Below, one piece after another: positions 20,577 to 30,958 of a stretch of DNA of 64,000 bases. Location of the stretch: NCBI GenBank assembly GCA_009733575.1, contig ML769617.1, positions 46,827 to 110,826 of the forward strand. The letters are read 5' to 3'. Origin of the DNA: Gymnopus androsaceus JB14 (lineage: Eukaryota > Basidiomycota > Agaricomycetes > Agaricales > Omphalotaceae). Under the pieces are notes generated by a model. That model saw only the letters and a list, made by a program, of their open reading frames with translations, was not told the origin of the DNA and made no database searches. The position numbers were made by a program, and so were the translations under genes. Positions within the stretch are counted from its first letter, which is position 1. Each line of letters opens with the position of its first letter.

Positions 20577-22132
20577 ATGAAGTCCTCTAGTTCAGCTGCT
20601 CCCCTTGCAATTGCGCCACTTTTTGAGCCCCTTCGACTCGGGTCTCTTACTCTTCGCAACCGAGTGTTCATGGCTGCATTAACAAGGAATCGTTCGGTAC
20701 CTACGAATGTACCGAATGATTTAAACCTCGAGTACTACCAGCAGCGCGCCAAGAGCGCTGGCCTGATCATTTCCGAGGCCGTTTTGATAACTCCTCAAGG
20801 GTAGGTCCATTAATCTTGAGTGGAGAAAACCTCTAACATACCCTTGAAATAGATCGGAATGGCCTCATGCACCTGGAATCTGGAGCCAAGAACAGATTAC
20901 AGGATGGGAAAAAATCACAGACGCGGTTCACAAGGAAGGCAGTTTCATTTTCGCTCAATTGTGGCATCGTAAGTTGCAGCCAGTGCAAGTCAACCTCGTC
21001 TAACACCATGAATTACAGTCGGCCGAATCAGTCATCCTGATGCTCCAGAGCAAGTAGCCTCGGGCAAGCCTGTATACGCACCCTCCGCATTTTCAGCACG
21101 AGGAGGAAAGTTCAGATTCCTTCCTGGTAATCCGGGATACGTTACAGTAAGTACTCGCTCGCTAGTTCGCTCACACATTAGTCCTAAAATGCATATCTCA
21201 GCCCACTGCAATCGACGATCCGACTACATTGCTCGATCTCTTTGAGAAAGCAGCGATAAACGCTAAGAATGCCGGATTCGACGGTGTAGAATGTGAGCTA
21301 GCACCTATACACGTCGCTTCATTTATTTGACACTCCTCTTCCAGTGCACGGTTCCAATGGATACCTGGTCCAACAGTTCCTCGATTCAACCTCGAACAAA
21401 CGAACAGACTCCTGGGGAGGCTCTGTCGCAAACCGTGCCCGTTTCGGGCTTTTGGCCCTCCAGAGGCTGATCAAAGTCTTTGGAAAGGACAGAGTCGGAA
21501 TCAAATTGAATCCTGCTGGAGGCTACAATGATATGGGGTAAGCGACACGGTTCTCTAGAGATGCAGGATGGCGCTGATATTTAATTCTAGAATGCCTCTC
21601 GAGGAAACTATCGAGACGTATAGCTACTTCATATCCGAAGCCGACAAGCTGGGAATTGCTTTCATTGAGCTCGTTCGTTATGTTGATATGCTTGACCCAG
21701 TCTTTGACGGTATGCGAAGTTTTTTCCTGTATAATGCTGCTCAATTCTAATACTGCTTACCGTAAAAAAACGGGGAACACCGCATGATATCCTCGCCACC
21801 TACGGTTCTCTTCTTAAACATGCTCGAGTTTTCTCGAATGGAGCATTCACAGGCGAAGAGGCTGCTGCTACTGTTAAAGGTAGGGATTCACTACTCATGC
21901 ATATCCTGTACTGATTCTCATTCCAATAGCCGGCCAAGCCTCTGGTATCTTCTTCGGAGTACCGTGGATCACCCACCCCGATCTCGCACAACGTTTACAG
22001 TTCGGAAAGGCTCTCGATAACGAGATCGATTTTACGACGTTGTATGGAAAGTATTATGCTCCAGAGGCGGAACAAAGGAAGGGATATGTTGATTATCCGG
22101 CGGCAGATTATTCTGACCTGGAGGAGCAATAA
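20577..22132 (+). pseudogene. old yellow enzyme (NADH:flavin oxidoreductase), copy 1, one splice acceptor lost
   Basis: FMN-dependent ene-reductase of the OYE family. Exons encode [58 protein letters not shown], the substrate-binding [20 protein letters not shown] with [14 protein letters not shown], and an end ADYSDLEEQ. The His and Asn of HGSN and the Tyr of NGYL match catalytic and binding positions of the family. The intron opening with GTATGC at 21710 has no AG before the next coding segment: copy 2 has ACCATGAAG then GTGCAAAACG, while this copy reads ACCGTAAAAAAACG. Correct splicing there seems impossible, so the product would be truncated. Otherwise it is nearly identical to copy 2. 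Confidence 0.8.
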
Positions 22133-23189
22133 ACATATATCTACGGGTACCAGGCTGTTCAATCTGTTGCAGCGTAGCCACAGAACGTCTCACAACATAC
22201 ATACTTACATTAGTTCACTTTACTTAAATTGTATCAATAGTATTATCAGAATTTTCGTCGTTACTGCAATTCTTGCAAAGACCGTCAAATGAAAATGAAA
22301 GTCAAGGTACTTAGTCTCCCGTAGGCAGGGTAATACGACGACCATGAACGATGTGTCTCAAGTTGAAGGATACTTATTCTGTACTTTTCCGAACCAGTGC
22401 TCACCGTGACTTCTAAAGTAGTAATTCGCATGTAATGGTCCATATGACGGTATTTTTCATCGGAAAAAGAGGCCGGATCAGAGTGTAACCTACTTTATGT
22501 ACTTAGTGGTTTGTGCGGCTACAACCTACTTAAACATCATTAAATGTACTTCATATGCTTACTTTGTGTCAACTAGAAGTTGATGCCGTACTTAGAAATA
22601 CATCTGTGCGTACTGCTAATACCGAGTTATGTATCCATCTACTTCTGAGTACTGGTGAGTACCGGTGAATCTTATTAGATTTTTCAAAAGACCAGTAATG
22701 TCCCGCTTACGCGAGACAATCCCCAACTCGCCCAAGCTCATTAAAAAATTAATCATATGTATGTAAATTATGAACAATAAAAGAGCGACAACAAGGAGGC
22801 AGGGAGAGTGATTTAAAGTGCAGCCAGCGACCTGCCAGAATCGTCAGCATGGCTAAAAGAAACGTAGTGAGTTGAATGCACACCTAGCTGTGGACAGGTT
22901 ATGTTGCACATGTTCATGGGCGCCCAAATCATCATTGCAGAGAGGAGAAGTAGAAAAATAGGCATCAGGGTACCCAGTAACAACATCAAACCGAAACCAC
23001 CATGTCATTTGTCATTTCGATAGACTCAAACCATTTCTCCCGCATATTTCTGAAAGTCACAAACCCCAAGGATGGCGGTAGTCTCAATGCAGATGTTTCA
23101 ACAACCATCACAGAACAAATCATGAACCAAACTCCCTATGAGCATCAGCAAAACCTGTATGACGTGGGCAGTGCTTGAGTGAACTGTCC

Positions 23190-23373
23190 AGAGTTCCCAG
23201 CGCTCCAGTGTCCCAGCACTCAGATGGTCCGGCCGATGCAGGAGGGAGCTCCCAGAAGCTCCCAGAGGCCGCAAAATTACCTTATTTGGAAATAACATAT
23301 GATTTTATATTTCTGACCGCACTGGCAAGCGCTGGCCAGCACTGGGAGCTCTGGGAGCGCTGGGAATTTTAAG
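23190..23373. mobile_element. short inverted-repeat element, MITE-like
   Basis: The left end contains TTCCCAGCGCTCC and TCCCAGCACT; the right end contains AGCACTGGGAGC and GGAGCGCTGGGAA, their reverse complements. The element is about 180 bases. A clear target duplication was not found, so it may be a foldback sequence of another origin. Confidence 0.4.
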
Positions 23374-23983
23374 TAATCCTGTGGGAATCAAAATGCAAAA
23401 TACAGGTTTTGCTGATGAGGAAGCCACAATCTCCTTTTGCTTTTTGTTTTTGGACTCGGAGTTGACTCTGCATATGTGCAATGTCCATGTGAGGAAGAGT
23501 AGATATAATTTCCACTAGTCGCGGGGCAGTGCACAAAGATCATACAAATCATCAATTCATCTTGTGTTTAGCAGTCTCCACTGCAGTTTGTCTAACCTTT
23601 GATATGACATGTTCCACAGTGAGGCAGTAATGATTAATATTGCACCATACCTGAGGCAGGGTTGTGCAGGCGCTTTCATACAGCAAAAGTATGTTGTCCG
23701 CTCTGCCTTTCTTGCTGAGTTTATTCCACTGTGAATAAGATAGGGGATAAGATAGGGGGGGGGTGAAAAATCTACATAACAATTGAAGGGTAAAGTGCCA
23801 AATGCTGTAGTTAATGTTTCCGTATCATTATAGTAGTAGAGCCACAGTGGTGCAGATGAAGCAATTTCAAGATATACTAAATTGTATCCAGCTGACATTA
23901 GACACAATTGCACTATAATGGAGGGCAAACCAGTCAAACCTGCAATGTGTAATCATTTAACGCCATGCGAGCATGAGAACATT

Positions 23984-24000
23984 GGGGGGGGGGGGGGGGG
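23984..24000 (+). repeat. homopolymer of 17 G
   Basis: An uninterrupted run of G directly left of the hAT-type MITE; its last G belongs to the 8-bp target duplication. Run length may be inaccurate in an assembly. Confidence 0.8.
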
Positions 24001-24007
24001 CTGGATC

Positions 24008-24481
24008 TAGTCATGGGCAAGAATCATAAATCATCAAGGATACTCTAGTCATGATCCTTGAAAATGATTCTAGGATAGAGTCATACCACAAAAAAAAGGA
24101 TCATGACTCTACTCCGGAGTAGAGTTAGAATCACCTGGTTTGGGACCTAGGATACTCTAGCAAGGATACTCTTAAATACTTGCTATGTGCTGTATATGAT
24201 GTATTGTGAGTGAAATGTGTCTGAAACATCAATATTGCTACTGCTGAGGGTTGTATACTAATATTTAATACATCTAATACAACACTTTTTGGGTTATTCA
24301 ATGTTCACTCTAGAGTATCCTTGGATTGATTTGACTCTTGACTCTAGGTGATCCTATCCTAGAGTCACTTGTGCTTAAGTGATTCTACTCATGGCTAGAG
24401 TTAAGATCATGGGTTTTGGAGTGAGAGTATCCTAGCAAAGAGTCAAGAGTCAGATAGAGTCATGATTCTTGCCCATGACTA
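24008..24481. mobile_element. hAT-type MITE with 20-bp terminal inverted repeats and 8-bp target duplication
   Basis: The left terminus TAGTCATGGGCAAGAATCAT is the exact reverse complement of the right terminus at 24462-24481. Both sides are flanked by GCTGGATC (24000-24007 and 24482-24489). TAG-type termini and 8-bp duplications are features of the hAT superfamily. The 474-bp interior has no long open frame. It holds repeated subterminal words GGATACTCT and AGAGTATCC in both orientations, plausible transposase binding sites. The exact ends suggest recent activity. Confidence 0.9.
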
Positions 24482-24743
24482 GCTGGATCTGAGTGAAAAG
24501 TCACATTTTTTGGACCGATCATAGGGTACAAGGCCCTCCCTCTCACTCCATTCAAGAGTCGGGGATTGACTGATACTCATTAATGTTCAGTGATGTCACA
24601 GGCACTTATGGTACTTAGACAAGTGGCCGCCCTATTGCAAGGTCCCACAAGGGAGCAGTTGGCATTAGACTTGAGCCACTCGAGCCATTGTAGTATTGCT
24701 ATTACTATTAGTAGTAGTAGTAGTAGTAGTGTGCGAACTTTGC

Positions 24744-24783
24744 CAAAATCTTGCTGCAACTTCAATCTTGCAGCAAGATTTTG
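24744..24783 (+). repeat. perfect hairpin with 16-bp arms
   Basis: CAAAATCTTGCTGCAA at 24744-24759 is repeated as its reverse complement at 24768-24783, leaving an 8-base loop. It is not followed by a T tract. It could be a relic of inverted-repeat termini. Confidence 0.6.
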
Positions 24784-24862
24784 ACAAATTTCTCATGGCC
24801 TTCCCAAGACCTTTGGCTTCGCAAAGGACCAATAGTGCCTTAGAAGAAATCAGAAGTACATT

Positions 24863-25203
24863 TTTAAGTAGTTAGAAGTACTCAGAAGTACTCAGAAGTA
24901 CTCAGCAGTACACTTTTAAGTAGTTATTGTTGGAGATTGTGTCGGAAGTACCGATGGATGTGCAATTGGTCCGCGCACAGATCCGCCGTTATCTATTTGT
25001 CTGATGTACAGCCATAGATATCTTATCTGTGAGTTTGGTATATATAGGCACCCGTATGTACAATGTACCTTACCCATTTATCCCTCCTCCATACTGTGAG
25101 GGCAATTGGACGCTTTTTCGATGATCTTCTCGGGCTCCTAACACTCACTCCAACAGTTATAAGTACTCAGAAGTACTTAGAAGTACACTTGTAAGTAGTT
25201 AGA
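24863..25203 (+). repeat. minisatellite of AGAAGTACTC-like units, interrupted by a solo LTR
   Basis: Units such as AGAAGTACTC, AGAAGTACTT and the longer CAGTACACTTTTAAGTAGTT occur on both sides of the LTR at 24928-25155 (left about 24863-24927, right about 25156-25203). This shows one array split by insertion. Confidence 0.7.
24928..25155. mobile_element. solo LTR, 228 bp, with 5-bp target duplication
   Basis: The sequence begins TGTTGGAG and ends CTCCAACA, the canonical TG...CA ends with an 8-bp inverted repeat. It is flanked on both sides by GTTAT (24923-24927 and 25156-25160). TATATATAGG lies inside at about 25038 as a likely LTR promoter. No internal retrotransposon sequence is present, so the element was reduced by LTR-LTR recombination. 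Copia or gypsy class cannot be told. Confidence 0.9.
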
Positions 25204-25525
25204 AGCAGGACTAACCACCAGTAAACTCAAGTAGTACTCAGAGATCTGTCAAGACTAATCACACAAAGTGAATACCAAGTACACAAGAGAAGTAATGATC
25301 ATGCTTATGTACACACACAAAGTACAAAATATGTGCAAAAAGTACATCCATTGAGCAGAAACAGCCAATTTTGACCAAGATGTACATTAAATGATGAAAA
25401 ATGCTTTCATAGGTCCAGCTCACATTGTTAGACTTTTCCAACATCATCTGAACTAACTATGGATTTAAAGGCATCATGAGAGGGCTACAAGGATTCCTCA
25501 TCCGCAACCATTGGGTTCATGTTCT

Positions 25526-25948
25526 TCATGAGCTGCTGTGTAGCTGGATCCCTGTGATCATACATCTTTGTTCAGCCTCTAGAAGTGGAAAGCAGTGTGT
25601 CCCAAATGCCTTGGTCCTCCTTATCCACAACACAAAGTATCTCTGGACAGAGTCCAGCGATCCAAATATCATACATTGATCATACAACGTGAAATTGCCT
25701 TGCTTTTGTGTCTTGACGTAGTTAATAGTGGGTGTTTTGGCCCCCAAAGCAAAAACAATTCATATGATTGGAGTTGCAAGCTTCTCCTCAGCGTCGATGA
25801 AACCCAGCACAATGGGATCCATGAGGTCGAAAAGGTGAGGCTTGACCGTCGCGTCGTAGCTGGGGTCGTTCTTGACCTGGTACATAATCAAACTTTGTGT
25901 GTTTTCCTCCACTAAATCTCCCTTGATCATGGGGGTAGCCATATCCAA
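25526..25948 (-). pseudogene. unidentified open-frame remnant
   Basis: Minus-strand segments read ATPMIKGDLVEENTQSLIMY, HLFDLMDPIVLGFIDAEEKL and, in another frame, IFGSLDSVQRYFVLWIRRTK with AFGTHCFPLLEAEQRCMIT. Composition looks coding but frames change and no start or family is recognised. It is probably a decayed gene or element protein. Confidence 0.3.
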
Positions 25949-26217
25949 TCCAGGTTGTCAGTACCCATTACTACCGTGCATCAAGCAATGAACCTCCGGA
26001 TCAGCTGCTTGCTCAGATTGCTCTGCTGCTGTCGTTTCACAAAGTGGTTAAAGTGAAGATTAACATCCTCGAATGCACGCTTGAGGGTTACGTTCTAACT
26101 ATATCTGGGAGGGCGGCACTACAGGAGAAGGGATCAAGCTGAAGTACCTGAAGTGTTGCCTACAAATGCTACAACACTGCTGTTATTCAGCATCTCATCT
26201 ATACATGTGAAGGAACT

Positions 26218-26542
26218 CATTGCAGGGGTACCTTGACCGGCATGCCGCCGAGTCAAGGGTCTGACCGCAAATTCCCACATGAGCTGCGGTCAATGGGGAG
26301 ATTGAGCCGAAATGCCGAAATAGGCCGGAACTCGGATAGGCATTCCGAAGCTCTATTGATTTAATGTAGTATTAGCTGTGTACAGTGACGGCAAAAAGTG
26401 ATGGCAAAAAGTGATGAACCACTCTCCCACTTAGTTGAATGAAGTGGGAGAGTGGTTCATCACTTTTTGCCGTACGGTCATTGACCTTGGTATAGACAGG
26501 TCTAAATTTAGTCTTAACCGGGTACATAATTACCCGGTCAAG
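26218..26542. mobile_element. insertion of about 325 bp with 8-bp flanking duplication and internal perfect hairpin
   Basis: Absent from copy 1. Bounded by AAGGAACT at 26210-26217 and 26543-26550 (GAAGGAACT if one more base is counted). Near the ends are CTTGACCGG and CCGGTCAAG in inverted orientation, but the outermost bases do not pair well. It contains a perfect 30-bp inverted repeat. It is probably a non-autonomous DNA element; superfamily uncertain. Confidence 0.65.
26403..26471 (+). repeat. perfect inverted repeat, 30-bp arms and 9-base loop
   Basis: The arms are 26403-26432 and 26442-26471; the arm begins GGCAAAAAGTGATGAACCAC. A second GGCAAAAAGTGATG-like word just to the left makes a short direct repeat. 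Perfect pairing over 30 bp is unlikely by chance. Confidence 0.85.
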
Positions 26543-27409
26543 AAGGAACTGGCGCTCTTTTCCGTAGACTGGGACATTCTCCTTGCTGAAAACTGCGTTG
26601 AGCGGGTTGTTCAATTCTTTGACTCGCGTCTCTCTGTCTATGTACTCCATCCGTACATTTGCTAAACTGGTATCTCCATTGAGCCACGGCACTTCTTTGA
26701 AGGTGCTGGATATTGATATGTTCGACGGTGACAATGTTTGGGATTTGGTACCTCAGTCTGTTCTAGAGTTTGATATAGAGGAAACGGGTGCCACTAATCA
26801 TCCAGTTCGGTCTACGCAACTCGATAAATCGCGGTTCTCAGAGGTTGGCGATGCTGGTATTCCTTTCTTCTTGGCTTGGTTTCAGCGTCAGTCGTGATTT
26901 GACGTTCGGCATCTACGAGTATTAAGTCTTGAGGTATCTTTGGACATGATAGTCAAAACGCTGCAGTATGTTGGCAGAAATCTCAGCGAGTTGGAGCTGA
27001 GGCTCCCCGGACTCAATTGTCTTTCATTTTATTTTACAATCGCTGTCCTGGTGCGTCGCATCGATCTGTCATTCTCCATATGTACTTTGTCTTATTATTA
27101 AAAGGAAAGCTTCGGTACCGATGAAACTTGAGCAATTCTTGATGATAGGGAACCATTCGTCATTCTCCGTTATACTGGTCCTGACTACCTCGCTGTTGAG
27201 CTTGACAGCAATTCACGCTGCCTTTGTCAAATTTGTCAGTGTTGGATACGGCTTTCATGACCGTATATCAATGGCCTGAGACGATTTCTCTCTCAAGTTG
27301 GATTGACTGTGAAATCGCTCGCAGAGTAGGCTCGTAAACACAGATGTGTCATGCTGATAAGCGACGGACAGATGTACGCGACGTAGACGACGCTCAAGCT
27401 CTTTGCTGG

Positions 27410-27416
27410 TATAAAA
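27410..27416 (+). promoter_or_regulatory. TATA box of old yellow enzyme copy 2
   Basis: TATAAAA 90 bases before the ATG at 27500, as in copy 1. Confidence 0.5.
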
Positions 27417-27499
27417 ATAAGGATAATTCTCTGGAATGAACATCAACATCCCAATTCCCAAATCCTATCAAACCAAGTACATTTTCTTCGCAATCCAAA

Positions 27500-29061
27500 A
27501 TGAAGTCCTCTAGTTCAGCTGCTCCCCTTGCAACTGCACCACTTTTTGAGCCCCTTCGACTCGGGTCTCTCACTCTTCGCAACCGAGTGTTCATGGCTGC
27601 ATTAACAAGGAATCGTTCGGTACCTACGAATGTACCGAATGATTTAAACCTCGAGTACTACCAGCAGCGCGCCAAGAGCGCTGGCCTGATCATTTCCGAG
27701 GCCGTTTTGATAACTCCTCAAGGGTAGGTCCATTAATCTTGAGTGGAGAAAACCTCTAACATGCCCTTGAAATAGATCGGAATGGCCTCATGCACCTGGA
27801 ATCTGGAGCCAAGAGCAGATTGCAGGATGGAAAAAAATCACAGACGCGGTTCACAAGGAAGGCAGTTTCATTTTCGCTCAATTGTGGCATCGTAAGTTGC
27901 AGCCAGTGCAAGTCAACCTCGTCTAACGCCATGAATTACAGTCGGCCGAATCAGTCATCCTGATGCTCCAGAGCAATTAGCCTCGGGCAAGCCTGTATAC
28001 GCACCCTCCGCACTCTCAGCACGAGGAGGAAAGTTCAGATTCCTTCCTGGTAAACCGGGATACGTTACGGTAAGTGCTCGCTCGCTATTTCGCATACACA
28101 TTAGTACTGAAATGCATATCTCAGCCCACTGCAATGGACGATCCGACTACACTGCTCGATCTCTTTGAGCAAGCAGCGATAAACGCTAAGAATGCTGGAT
28201 TCGACGGTGTAGAATGTGAGCTAACACCTATGCACGTCGCTTCATTTATTTAACACTCCTCTTCCAGTGCACGGTGCCAATGGATACCTGGTCCAGCAGT
28301 TCCTCGATTCAACCTCGAACAAACGAACAGACTCTTGGGGAGGCTCTGTCGCAAACCGCGCACGTTTCGGTCTTTTGGCTCTCCAGAGGTTGATCAAAGT
28401 CTTTGGAAAGGACAGAGTCGGAATCAAATTGAATCCTGCTGGAGGCTACAATGATATGGGGTAAGCGACACGGTTCTCTAGAGATGCAGGGTGGCGCTGA
28501 TGATTATTCTAGAATGCCTCTCGAGGAAACTATCGAGACGTATAGCTACTTCATATCCGAAGCCGACAAGCTGGGAATTGCTTTCATTGAGCTCGTTCGT
28601 TATGTTGATATGCTTGACCCAGTCTTTGACGGTATGCGAAGTTTCTTCCTGTATAATGCTGCTCAATTCTAATACTGCTTACCATGAAGGTGCAAAACGA
28701 GGAACACCGCATGATATCCTCGCTACCTACGGTTCTCTTCTTAAACAAGCCCGAGTTTTTTCGAATGGAGGATTCACAGGCGAAGAGGCTGCTGCTACTG
28801 TTAAAGGTCGACACACTACTAGCTCATGCATATCCTGTACTGATTCTCATTCCAATAGCCGGCCAAGCCTCTGGTATCTTCTTCGGAGTACCGTGGATCA
28901 CCCACCCTGATTTCGCAAAACGTCTGCAGTTCGGAAAGCCTCTCGATAACGAGACCGACCTTACAACTCTTTACGGAAAGTACTATGCTCCAGAGGCAGA
29001 ATTAAGGAAGGGATATGTTGACTATCCGGCGGCAGATTATTCTGACTTGGAGGAGCAATAA
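27500..29061 (+). CDS. old yellow enzyme (NADH:flavin oxidoreductase), intact copy 2
   Basis: FMN-dependent ene-reductase acting on activated C=C bonds. Eight exons join in frame. They encode [135 protein letters not shown] and [20 protein letters not shown], then [14 protein letters not shown] and ADYSDLEEQ. His and Asn of HGAN and the Tyr of NGYL match the family active site. Unlike copy 1, the intron before AKRGTPHD keeps its AG acceptor. Substrate unknown; no biosynthetic neighbours suggest one. Confidence 0.9.
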
Positions 29062-29330
29062 ACATATATATATAAGGATACTAGACTGCTCAATTTGTTG
29101 CGAGCCATAGAACGTCTCACACGAGTCACAGTTGAAGAACATACATACTTACATTGTATCGATAGTATTATTAGAATGTTCGTCGTTGTTTCTGCAATTC
29201 TTGCAAAGCCTGTCGAATGAAAATGAAAGTCAAGGTAGTCTCTCCGCAAAGTACTAATACGACGACTATCAAGAACTTCAAAAGTTCAAGTTCAAGGATG
29301 TTATTCTAAACAATTGCTCACCATAACATC

Positions 29331-29748
29331 TGCACCATAAGAGGGCGATATATAGATAGATAGATTACACGGCGCAATCTCAGGACGTCGCATCCGAGAG
29401 AGGTCCCAATTGGAAACCGCCGGGATCATACACCAGCACAAGTAACCCAATACTTGACTCGATGGAACGAATAGGCGACAACTGAGGCCGAGACGCTACT
29501 AATACAAATCGAGTACAAAAAGTAACAACATAAACCAAAAATCACAGTCCGTCAATGTCAGAATCATATTCCCTCTCTTCTGAGCTGTCCGATGTGAAGT
29601 AACCTCCCAATAGACTTGCCTACAGGTTCAAGCTTTCGTGAACAAATTTCGCAGTTCGCTCCTACGCTAGTTTAGTTTAGCGCCGGATTGCTGATTAGCG
29701 CCAGGCAAGAAACGATCGCGTTTCTCATTCATTTCTTCCACGTCGACA
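29331..29748. other. intergenic region upstream of OST3
   Basis: About 420 bases with no gene or distinct motif beyond a short GATA-like run near 29350. Confidence 0.4.
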
Positions 29749-30958
29749 ATGAAGCTATTTGCTTTCCTTTCATTCCTTGCTCTTCCTCTTGCCTTCGCTG
29801 CCTCAAGTGATGGCAAAGAAAAGCTAACCTCTCTTGCTGCCTCCGGGAACGGTGTTATCAAGCTGAACGATGAGATTTTTGACTTGCTTACTGCGCCAAG
29901 TCGAGACTGGTCCGCATCCATTCAGTTTACTGCCCTAGACAAGAGACGTCGTTGTGCACCCTGCAAGTCCGTATAACACTCATTCTACTTTCGAAATCCT
30001 CACTCACCGGTTTACAGAGAATTTGAGCCGTCTTGGAACGCCGTAGCAAAGGCTTGGACCACCGTACCTGCAGCACAACGGGATCACCATTTTTTCGCTA
30101 CCCTTGACTTTGATGATGCGCCGGGTGTCTTCCAAAAGGTACATTCTGCTCGTATCTCTTTCCCTTTTGATATTGACACGTTGGCCGCAGTTGAACTTGG
30201 CTTCTGCGCCAGTCGTATGGGTATACGGTGCTGCTCGGGGTCCCTATCAAACTGGAAAGACTCAACCCCTCAAATACGATTTCTCCAAGTAAGATAGTGT
30301 CAATCTCTTCGTGATTATTTGTATCTAACTGTTAAACGTAGTGGTTTCGAAGCCGGACCTCTTGCCCTTCATTTGTCCAACCACACCCCCGTTCCCATTC
30401 CTTACAAAGCTCCCATTGACTGGGCCCGCTGGATGACTGTTATCAGTGGACTGTTGGGTTTCGCGCTCACTATTCGATTCATTGCACCTGTTCTCCAAAG
30501 CCGCTGGACTTGGGCCATTATTACGATCTGCACTTCTCTGACCATGACCGGAGGGTACATGTTTACTCGCATTCGTGGCGCTCCCTACACTGGAGCTGAC
30601 GGTTCTTGGATTGCCGGAGGATACCAGAACCAATTTGGCCAGGAAGTTCAAGTTGTTGCTCTCATCTGTATGAACTCTCTCTTTTAGCTCAGTTCCTGCA
30701 CACTAATCTGAACCTCTACTCTAGATGGCACTCTAGCTTTCTCCGTGGTCATGTTAACCATGATTGTTCCCTACCAATCTTCTCCCGCCCGTCAAAGACT
30801 TCAAATATATTTATGGAGTGGGGTACTCATGCTTGTCTTTTCTGTTTTGGTTACTCTCTTCAGAGTCAAGAATCGTGGATATCCATTCAGGCTGTAAGAA
30901 CTCATTTTAAGTTTCAATGTGTTGCTTATGCTCACCTCTCCCTCGCAGGTTGCTCTAA
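29749..30958 (+). CDS. OST3: oligosaccharyltransferase subunit OST3/OST6
   Basis: Thiol-oxidoreductase subunit of the ER oligosaccharyltransferase for N-glycosylation. ATG 29749 gives the signal peptide MKLFAFLSFLALPLAFA. A lumenal thioredoxin-like domain carries the active motif CAPC (RRCAPCKEFEPSWNAVAKAW). It continues LNLASAPVVWVYGAARGP and GFEAGPLALHLSNHTPVPIP. Four membrane spans follow, including WMTVISGLLGFALTIRFIAP and WTWAIITICTSLTMTGGYMF, then GGYQNQFGQEVQVVALIYGT. The end is KNRGYPFRLLL after a last intron; stop at 30956-30958. Several short introns. Confidence 0.92.

Larger units (their letters stand above)
18246..22420 (+). repeat. segmental duplication, copy 1 (F-box, small gene, old yellow enzyme)
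   Basis: Direct duplicate of 26097-29330. Identity is very high over the old yellow enzyme gene, including introns, and lower over the F-box part and the 3' flank. This copy keeps 18912-20269, which is missing from copy 2. Confidence 0.9.
22421..26096. other. mobile-element-rich spacer between the two duplicated segments
   Basis: No intact gene was seen. The spacer contains a short inverted-repeat element (23190-23370), a 17-G run (23984-24000), a hAT-type MITE (24008-24481), a TAG/AGT microsatellite near 24706-24730, a hairpin (24744-24783), a minisatellite of CAGAAGTACT-like units split by a solo LTR, and an open-frame remnant at 25526-25948. Confidence 0.7.
26097..27100 (+). pseudogene. 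truncated F-box gene, copy 2
   Basis: Corresponds to 18246-18911 of copy 1. The F-box itself is missing. A 325-base insertion splits the frame, and 5 bases are missing after GTAGACTGGGACATTCT relative to copy 1. The downstream segment FNSLTRVSLSMYSIRTFAKL is still recognisable, and the 3' part ends at the deletion junction at 27100. It cannot encode a functional protein. Confidence 0.85.
26097..29330 (+). repeat. segmental duplication, copy 2 (F-box remnant, old yellow enzyme)
   Basis: Direct duplicate of 18246-22420. It starts inside the F-box gene, lacks 1358 bases present in copy 1 (junction at about 27100) and carries a 325-base insertion at 26218-26542. Confidence 0.9.
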
